DNA of 64,000 nucleotides from Linnemannia schmuckeri (lineage: Eukaryota > Mortierellomycota > Mortierellomycetes > Mortierellales > Mortierellaceae). Of this stretch, positions 56,258-64,000 are shown in pieces (within the stretch, counting starts at the first letter, position 1; each line of letters begins with the position of its first letter). A model generated the notes under the pieces. The model saw nothing but the letters and a program-made list of their open reading frames with translations. It was not told where the DNA came from and ran no database searches. The DNA is taken from assembly GCA_029449235.1 (NCBI GenBank), contig JANATG010000003.1, positions 1,302,001 to 1,366,000 on the forward strand, given 5' to 3'. A program made the position numbers and the translations under genes.

Positions 56258-56302
<45 letters not shown>

Positions 56303-57700
56303 CAATCTGAATTTCGTTCTCTTCAATCTCAGGACTTCAGGAATTGACCCGTGGATTCGTTCAAAATACGAGCATAAGCAGTTTGCTCAGAAGGGAGGCC
56401 TCCCCGATCCTTCTGAACTTGGGCCCATTGACGAGGCGATGCTCATGGACTTGGTAAGAACACTTGCTGACGCATTGTATGGAAGCAGCGAGAATTAGCG
56501 TCGGTTGCCCTTTTTGACTGAAAACGTCTCATTTTAATCGCATTGTCTCTTTCTGCGACAATAAAAAACCCGAATAGTTCGGCAAGGCGGAGCCAGACTC
56601 TCGCGGAAGGGCGCATATGAACCGATCCAACCAGTCGTCAGAAGGATTCAGCGGAATGATTGCTCCCCCACCCGCCAACCCCATACGATCCACCTTCCTC
56701 AAGAAGCCAACCTCTTCAGGTGTTCAGGGAGCTGATCTTTTCTCCATTGGACAGCGTACTACCCCAGGCAAGGCCTCTCCTGCGCCTGCTCAGGAGGATT
56801 TTTTCGGCTTCAACGACCCTGTCCCCACACCTGCTTCTGCCCAAAAGGCAGCCAAGCCTGCCTCTAGCTCGGCCGCACAGGATTTATTTTCAATGACTAC
56901 CCCAGCAACCACACCATCTGCACCAGCTGGAAATGCCGCTGCCGCAGCCCCCGCAAAGGCTGGAAACTCTGACTGGAAGACCAACATCATGTCGTTGTAT
57001 GGAAGCCAATCTTCGACCCCCAAGCCCAACAGTAACTCAAACGGATTTGGTCAATTGCAGGGCATGGACGCATTTGGCGGATTCGGACAGACACCAGCAC
57101 AGCAGCAGCAACAACAACAGCAGCAGGCACACAACCCTTGGGGCAATGATGATGGATTTGGCGTTATGCAGCAGGCTTCTGTTACTTCGAACTCTTCGTT
57201 TGATGCCTTTGGAATGAGCACCAGCCAGAACAATGGATTTGGCGCCAACAACAACAACAACAGCAACAACGGTAACGGCTTCGGCGGTTTCAGCAGTAAC
57301 AACAATGGATTTGGAGGCAGCATCAACAATAATAGCAACAACAACAATGGTGGTTTTGGGGCATTCCACAATGGCGGATTTGGAGGCGCACAGAACAACA
57401 ACAGTAATAACGGTGGATTTGGAAGAGTGCAAAACAATGTATTTGGAGGAGCAAGCAACAACAACGGCTCTGTGCCACAGGGCGGTGACTTGTTCAACCT
57501 TCTTGCCGGAGCTGCCCGCTCGCCTACCGTCACGACGCAGAACAACAACACCAACAAGAACAGCAGGTGAGTTTATGACCTGTTCTTTTCTAGTATTTTT
57601 CATATTGAGTGGTAAATGAAGGGTTCATTTTTTAACCACACCCTTTTCTCCTTTGTCCCCGACTCACTACAGCGCCTTTGGTGACCTGAGCTGGAACTGA
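55370..57700 (+). CDS. ArfGAP of the Age2/SMAP type
   Basis: Seven exons: 55370-55487, 55646-55661 (16 bp), 55820-55893, 55988-56111, 56333-56453, 56578-57566 and 57673-57700, 489 residues. The ArfGAP domain (about 15-135) has the zinc finger CVDC-X16-CIRC with PRWASFNLGCF, and the arginine finger in CSGVHRSMGTHISKVKSVDLD. It stimulates GTP hydrolysis on Arf1-type GTPases at Golgi/endosomes. The remainder is low-complexity: Ala/Pro/Ser-rich with DLFS boxes, then poly-Gln and many NNN-GFGG repeats, ending AFGDLSWN, a likely adaptor-binding tail. Intron 4 contains a 44-base T run. Only 67 bp separate its stop from the next ATG. Confidence 0.93.
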
Positions 57701-57767
57701 AACTAGACATCTTTCCCTAATAAATTTACCCTTCACTTTTTTGCTCCCTTGTCCTTTATTGTTCACC

Positions 57768-60700
57768 ATGTCGCTGTCGCACCTAATCGACTCGCTGGAC
57801 AACCTCACCCTCACACCGCTCTCCTCCGCCTCACATCTCTCCTCCACAGCAGCAGCAGGAGGAGGAGGAGGAGGAGGAGTCTCGGCACTAGAGAGTCTTC
57901 CACTCGAATGCATTCAAACCATCCTCGGCAATCTCTCGGACGACTGCCATGCACTTTATTCACTCTTACTCGTCAACAAAGCCTGGTTCCACATGGTGCT
58001 ACCTTTTCTTTACAAGAGCCCCATGACTCTCATCGACTCGACCTGGCCTAAGCTTTCTTCTTATTCTCAGATCCTGAAAAAGGACCTCCCAGTTTCGTCG
58101 CCTGCATCGGGCTACGTGGACCAACCCAGTCCTCCCATAAGTGCTGCTGGTGTCATTTTTGACGAGCCTCGGCCTGTGCTGTCTCTTTCAAATAACAACA
58201 GTACTATCTCAGGAGCAGGATCAGGGTCAGGAGCTGTCGAGAGCACGGCTGATACGAACGGTCGTCATGGCAGGAGTCTTTATAGCAGCAATCGACGGAC
58301 CAGCACAACGTCATCGAATGGTGGCGGAGGAGGATATGGTGGAGGGTTTGGGTACGCCCCACGGACACACAGTCGAAGCAGTAGTCATAGCAGTACGAGG
58401 AGTATGACGGGCGACGCGTTCCACCAGGGCCGAAACGATGCTGTTTTTCAGAAGGAGCAACGAGATCGACTGGTCAAGCGAAAAAAGATGCAGGTCCTTT
58501 GGGTCCTTCTGAACTGTACACTGTCAGAGGAGGAGCATCTTGCGAGGATGAGTCAGACAAACGATGAGAAGGAGGAACAGCAGGAGCAGAACGACCACGA
58601 CAGCATCCAGAGCAATTTTCACAGTGAGTTGTTGGAGGATTCGTCGTTGCTGTCGCTTGACCTGAATCCGGATCTGGATATCAACCTGGAGTATTTCAAG
58701 CCGATGGTCGACTACCTCTCATTTTACACTCATCAGTCTCACCCAGGACTCCGCTTTATAACCTGGAAGCTCTTCCCGACCATCGACGACCCTTTTACGA
58801 TCGAGCAGCGGCTTATCAGGCACGGACCAGAGCGGATACGGGAGTTATTCCTGGAGAGTGTTCAATTGAAGCACATGATACCCCTCGTCTCCCGACTCGA
58901 GACACTTCACAAGATCAGGACCAGTCATGAGTTTTGGGACATCCCAGGATCTATCGAGTTTATGAGGCGCCATAACGAGCTCTTTGGGACGGTTCAGATG
59001 CTAGAGTTGGAGGCTTACCTACCCGAGAGCCACGATACTGAAATGAGCGAGGATTTCGGCCAATTGATTGGGCAAGTTGAACATTTGAAGGTTCTAGAGC
59101 TGTCGGGCTTTGAGACTTTGAGCGCAGCACTAGAGGACATCCCAAGGGAGAACTTGAAGGTTCTTCGATTGAACTGTGGATCGCTTAGTCCGACTCCTAT
59201 TCCGACCTTTGCAGCGACTGAGGCGGTGGTCAGGGCGGATGGAAACTCGAACGGGAGGATGACGATCAGCACATTTTTGAGTCAGTGTCGTCAACTGGAA
59301 GAGTTGCTGTTGAAACCGGTCGACGAGAGCATGCTTGAGTGGGCTGTTCAGGAACGGCGAGACTTTCAGGTACGACTGCGGCAGTTGTAAAGCTTTTTGG
59401 GGATGTTTTTTTTTTTGACGGACTCTTAACCAGAAAATTATTATCTTTTGGCACCTTTTTTAGACGGGATTACTACCATTGACGCCAACATCGCCGTCAT
59501 TGACATCCCTTGCTCACCCACCACCCCAAACACTGGTCCCTCTGCGGGTTATCGAGCTCTCGGGAACGGATAGCGAGCATGTGGCCATGACGATATCTCA
59601 GGCAGCAGAGGCATTCCAAGACACACTCGAGGTCATTAAGGCCAACTCGTTCTCCTACACCTCCAACCGAACACAAAAGACGCTCTCCTGGAGATTTCCC
59701 ATGCCCAAGTTGCGTGTCCTCAAGATTGTCGGTCGATCCAACTTGCCGTTCGATTTCCGGTCTCTGCAATACTGTCCCGAACTCAGAATCTTGGATCTGT
59801 CAAAGTATTCGGGCATGCGCGGATGTCAGGAGGCTGGGTTATTGAATCTGAAGTATCTGACAAAACTCGAGTACCTAGGCTTGTCGAGCTTTGATCATTT
59901 GACGGACTCGACTCTGCGGACGATTCTGGGGTGTATGCCGCGGTTGAAACATCTGAGATTGGCGATTGGCGACACGGCGGCTTCGACACTGGGGTCTAGT
60001 TCTTTAGTGTATACTAATTCGGGTTCGATTGTTGGCTCGGGATCTGGAGTTGGAAAGGCGACGGGATCGAGAGCTTCTGGAATCCTTGGAGGAGGAGGAC
60101 CTTCAGGTAGCGGCAGCAGCAGTGCTGCAGCAGGAGTTGGATCGAGTACTGACATGCCTTTCCGATCACCTTTTGCAGCCATATCTGCGGCTTCATCAGC
60201 TGCTTCAGCTTCAGCTTCAACGTCTGCATCTTCGTCCACCTCGCCGGCACCAGCTACCCAACTACCAACACCGCCGACAGTGCAACAACAACAACAGGTG
60301 CCATCATTAGGTACTATCAACATGATTGTCGGCCAGCTCCAGAACCAGCATTCGTCGTTCAGTCACCATCATAGCCACCATCACCCTCACCATCACCCTC
60401 CAGCACCACCTCCTTCACTCTCCTCAACCCCGTTCCACTCTTACATGTCAGGAGCAACATCAAGCGGGTCTATTATTGGCAGCGGCATGAACAGTAACAG
60501 CAGCAGTGTCAACGGGATTGGCGGTGGAGGCGGAAACGGTGGCGGCGATATGGCATCCTCGGCGCGGTCAACCTCATCCCTCATGGACCGATTTCATCTG
60601 GAAAATACATATCTCTCATTGGAGGGGATCCTGGACGCGATCGACGGACTGTCAGATGACAGGCACAAGAACCAGCTCGAGAAGTTGTCGATTGTGCTGG

Positions 60701-60801
60701 GCAAGCTCGATTTTGAGGACCATTACCGCCGTCTGGAGCTTTATAACCAGCAATACCAGGATCTGGAGATCACTGTCTATCGGTATGCGCATGCCGTGTA
60801 G
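57768..60801 (+). CDS. F-box protein with LRR-like region
   Basis: Two exons: 57768-59369 and 59464-60801, 979 residues. The F-box at about 41-85 (LESLPLECIQTILGNL, LYSLLLVNKAWFHMVLPFLY) would bind Skp1 in an SCF ubiquitin ligase. Leucine-rich segments are spread through the rest (HLKVLELSGFETLSAAL, LKVLRLNCGSL, LRVLKIVGRSNLPF, CPELRILDLSKYSG, LTKLEYLGLSSFDHLT) and probably recognise substrate. They are interrupted by low-complexity inserts, including poly-Gly, Ser/Ala runs and a His-rich stretch at about 60365-60395. The substrate is unknown. Large F-box/LRR families are typical of Mortierella-like fungi. Confidence 0.85.
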
Positions 60802-61032
60802 ATGACAAAAGCTTTATTGCCTGTTTTTTCTAACTCGCAGTTTGTAGATTTGGGACTGTAATAAATGTGGTAATGGATTGTGTGTGCAGATCCTTTTTAT
60901 TTGAAATGATGGTAGTGAAGTCGTCTAGCTGTTTTGATTGATTGCATTGTTTTAATAGTACTATTGATGACAGAAAACACAATGCAGGCTTATTGTAAGT
61001 TATCGGGCAAGGAAACATGTTCGCGCGCATTT
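60802..61032. terminator. convergent 3' region
   Basis: 231 bp between the stops of the F-box gene (+) and ski2 (-). AT-rich, with AATAAATG near 60860. No gene. Confidence 0.35.
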
Positions 61033-61253
61033 CTAAGAATTCTGTGTCACAGAAATAAAAAAACGACAAAGATAATAAAAAAGAAAAAAGCTTACCAAAC
61101 TGGCCGCAAAGACAATATCGCGTTTGATGGCTTGACCAGCAAGCTCCATCTTTGCATAAAGAGCAGCATCACCAATCATTCTGGCTGCGTTTCTGACTTC
61201 ACTACACGTCTCGTCCAGTCTGTGGATTGTTCTGACAATCGAACCTATTTTAT

Positions 61254-61285
<32 letters not shown>

Positions 61286-64000
61286 CAACCACCAAAGAAA
61301 AACGTAGTATTTTGTAAGTGTTCACAACACTTCAATCTCAAGCAAGCATGAACCAAGAACCAACAATAAGAGACATATCTTACCTTCCTGGACGTCAGTG
61401 AGTTCAGTGATCTGCTTAAAACTCATTCCTCTCGCCCACTCATAAACAACCTCTGTTAACCCAAACTTCAACGCCGAAGTGCCTGGAGCAGTCGCAGACT
61501 CAAGTCCGGCCCTCTTCTGTACTTCCGCCATCTTCAGCTCAATCTTCAAAATCATTTCTTTTCCCTTTGTCAACTGAGGAGTCAGAACGGGTTCCGAAGC
61601 ATTCTTTTCCTGACAGACAAAACACGACAACAGGGCAACAATTTCCTCAGGTTCGAATTCAGAGAGCATATTGTCGAGGATTAGCTCGGTCAGGATTAGT
61701 TCATCGGCCGTGTTAATCTCACAAGCGACGCGGCCCTTGAGTTGGACAGTCGAGTTTTCTGGGTCAAGGTAGTTGAGTTCTTTGAGGATCGCGACGCGCT
61801 GGTGGTAATCGGGAAGGAGTTCCAGGTTTTGGTCGGAGATAGTCCGTTGCAGTTCTTCCAGCTTTCCATGCAGCTCTCTTTCCTTGTGAATCATCGCATA
61901 CTAATATATGTGTGTGTGTTTTTAGCGATATGAAAAGGCAACAAGCATTACAAACATTAGATAGCGTTACACAACATGTAAAACGTTCGCAACCAAGTCA
62001 TGGAAACCAACAACTTACGTGAGGCTTGAGATCAGGACATTTGTTACACTGGCATGCAAGGATCTTATTGAGCAGAACTTGCTTCTGCGCCAAGTTCTCT
62101 CGAAACTCCAAATCCTTGATCTTGCTCCAATTGAACTCATTGACCAGCCCGGCATGGCGTTCGTCAATCTCCTCGACGTACTGGTTCAATTCCCGACGAA
62201 CCTTGGCTAAAGCCTGCATATCCTTCCGAATGATCGCCTCGACATTGATTCCTGGGAGGGTGGTATCGGTAATTGTAAAGATATCATGGTATGTCACGGC
62301 TTCGACGGCCTGGCTGGTCTGTTGGTGGTTGAAAGTCTTGAGTCGCGTGACAGGGATCAAGACCTCTTTGTCCAGAGCCGACGCATCTATTAGTTCAAAT
62401 AAAGTAAGCAAAGTTGTCAGTACGAGCTGACAGAGGCTGTTATACGTGCACAAAATCAGAATGGTAGTGGAGATATTTACCCTCCTTTGAGGCAAATTCA
62501 GTCAGGATGCAGCACCAGAACGACTTGGCCTGCTTGGCCGCCATGTCTGCCTCTGCCACTGTCTTGAGAATAACCGCTGGGGTATTTCTATGGAACTTGA
62601 TACCATGTATAAACGCGTTAAGCTCACAGGCTCCTGAATATATTACAAGAGGTTTAAAAGGACCATCAGAAAAGTTTCGACGCCAAGGAAACACTTACAG
62701 TGCTGTTCAGGATGACGATACGACCGGCGCTCAGCGCCTTGATACCAAACGTTTGCCTAACAATCTTGTCCATAAGCTGGTGATTGATCGTGATCATCTT
62801 GGATGAGCTGTTGTAGAACTCCTCAATGTCCTTATTGCAGATGAAGCAGTCAAGTCTCTTTAGGCTCTCCATCGACTTTGCGCTCTAATATATACGAGTA
62901 TCACAAAAATATCGATTGGTGCGCGTTCAATACCCAACACATTGACTATACACAGCACGTTAAGGGGTTTTTGTCACTAGGTAAGTTTACCTCCGCAAAG
63001 AGCTTCTCCTTCTCGGGCATGGTCTTTTGGGCAGAGTTCTCAGAGAAACTGCGCTTGATCATCTCTTCAACACGCAATGCCTCCACACGAAGCAAGTTTA
63101 GAATCATGTTGTAGGTCAGACGGAACTGGGACTGCAGCTTTGTAGCCTTGCCCAACAGCATCTCCTGCAACTCGATCACCTGTAGACGTTACATAATCGG
63201 AGAGTATGTACGCGGTTAGTAATCATTTTTACCAAGAGAAGAGTGGCGGCGGTTCAGGAAAGCTTTCGACAGAGCACGGTAAGATCTCAGACATACCTCT
63301 GGAGGAGAATCGCCGTTGCAGGCAATGATGACCAGTCCTGTCGAGTCCAATCCTCGACGTCCTGCACGTCCAGACATCTGCGTGTATTCGCCTATGATCC
63401 ACATAATAGCAAGTGTTAAAAATTGGCTTGAAGACTAAGCTCATATCCAAGTAAAACATAGCAACAGCAGTGTTCTTACCTGGCAGGAGGTTGCGGAAAC
63501 TGTGTCCATCGTGTTTACGGATACCCGAGAAGACGACCGTACGAGCCGGCATGTTCACACCCTGTTAGTGTAAAGAGGCACGGATGAATCACTGAAGTGC
63601 CAACGACTTGTATAAAGAGACGCCAGTTTCTTTTGCAGGTTGACAACGACGAAAGTACTTACCATTGCAAAAGTCTCTGTGGCGAACAGGACCTTGACCA
63701 ATCCACGCGCAAACAAGATCTCAACCATCTATAGCCACAGCAAGCAAAGACGAGAAGCTGTTAGTAATCCTATACAAGAAGTAAAAGCAGCCTTATTAGC
63801 ATCCAACAAGAAAGCTTGCTACCTACCTCTTTGATGATGGGCAAGAGGCCAGAGTGATGGACGGCAATACCTCTGCTGAGCAGATCCCGCATTCTCTGGA
63901 TCTGAGGCAGCTCACGATCAGTGCCGTGGAGTCGAACAAGTGACTTTTCGAAAAAGACGTGGACTTCACTCTTCTGAGACGAAGTCATCAGATCCGTGCT
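61033..64000 (-). CDS. ski2: Ski2 RNA helicase, C-terminal part (runs off the window)
   Basis: Eleven exons in view: 63827-64000 (continues), 63663-63728, 63480-63561, 63297-63391, 62991-63179, 62699-62884, 62481-62622, 62019-62386, 61384-61900, 61096-61244 and 61033-61041. Visible helicase parts are [45 protein letters not shown] and motif VI QMSGRAGRRGLDSTG. The Ski2-specific remainder includes RVEEMIKRSFSEN, NLELLPDYHQRVAILKEL, TVQLKGRVACEINTADELIL and SEVRNAARMIGDAALYAKME. The protein ends FAASLNS with a 9-bp last exon. Ski2 unwinds RNA for the cytoplasmic exosome. RVACEIN...ELILTEL and the closing FAASL favour Ski2 over Mtr4. The intron before the penultimate exon has a 30-base run. The N-terminal two-thirds is outside. 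Confidence 0.9.

Overview
This is eukaryotic nuclear DNA, most likely from a filamentous fungus of the Mucoromycota/Mortierellomycota type. Genes are split by many short GT-AG introns, some with very long poly-T runs. Intergenic spaces are short, and start codons are often preceded by CT-rich tracts. The gene set is fungal: an Stt4-type PI4-kinase, a Cup1-like LYR protein, a Tip1/CLIP-170 homologue, a Yea4-type UAA transporter, an Age2-type ArfGAP and a Ski2 helicase. The genus-level guess is inference.

The window has two compartments. From 1 to about 21.6 kb it is a transposon island. In order it holds a decayed hAT element with clustered GGTTA-type subterminal motifs (about 130-3260, minus), a 280-bp direct duplication, a decayed Helitron (4.6-7.1 kb), a 209-bp inverted-repeat MITE, a small zinc-ribbon-like ORF, a small secreted-protein gene, an apparently intact Tc1/mariner element (9799-11086, perfect 29-bp terminal repeats, DD34E), 28S rDNA fragments, a complete-looking two-gene PIF/Harbinger element (12110-16024), a gag-only LTR-retroelement remnant with a primer-binding-site-like sequence, and a multi-exon Crypton tyrosine-recombinase gene (17449-20709, minus). 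Two of the 28S pieces (11746-11932 and 21154-21555) are adjacent in 28S rRNA but lie 9.2 kb apart. The intervening hAT-like, Harbinger, gag and Crypton sequences therefore look like a nest inserted into a dead 28S copy.

From 22.2 to 64 kb the window is gene-dense and conserved. In order: stt4 (-), a transgelin/calponin (+), a Cup1-like LYR protein (-), a sphingosine kinase (+), a reiterated small ORF family next to a tRNA-Arg(ACG), a five-exon predicted secreted protein (-), a CLIP-170/Tip1-like plus-end tracker (+), a UAA nucleotide-sugar transporter (+), a pseudokinase-ankyrin protein (+), an ArfGAP (+), an F-box protein (+) and the C-terminal part of Ski2 (-), which runs off the window.

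Several genes share themes. PI4P synthesis, sphingoid-base phosphorylation, the ArfGAP and the nucleotide-sugar transporter all belong to lipid signalling and secretory traffic. Transgelin and CLIP-170 act on actin and microtubules. There is no sign of an operon or biosynthetic cluster. Exon boundaries were built by hand from splice signals and reading-frame continuity, so individual junctions, especially first exons, may be off.
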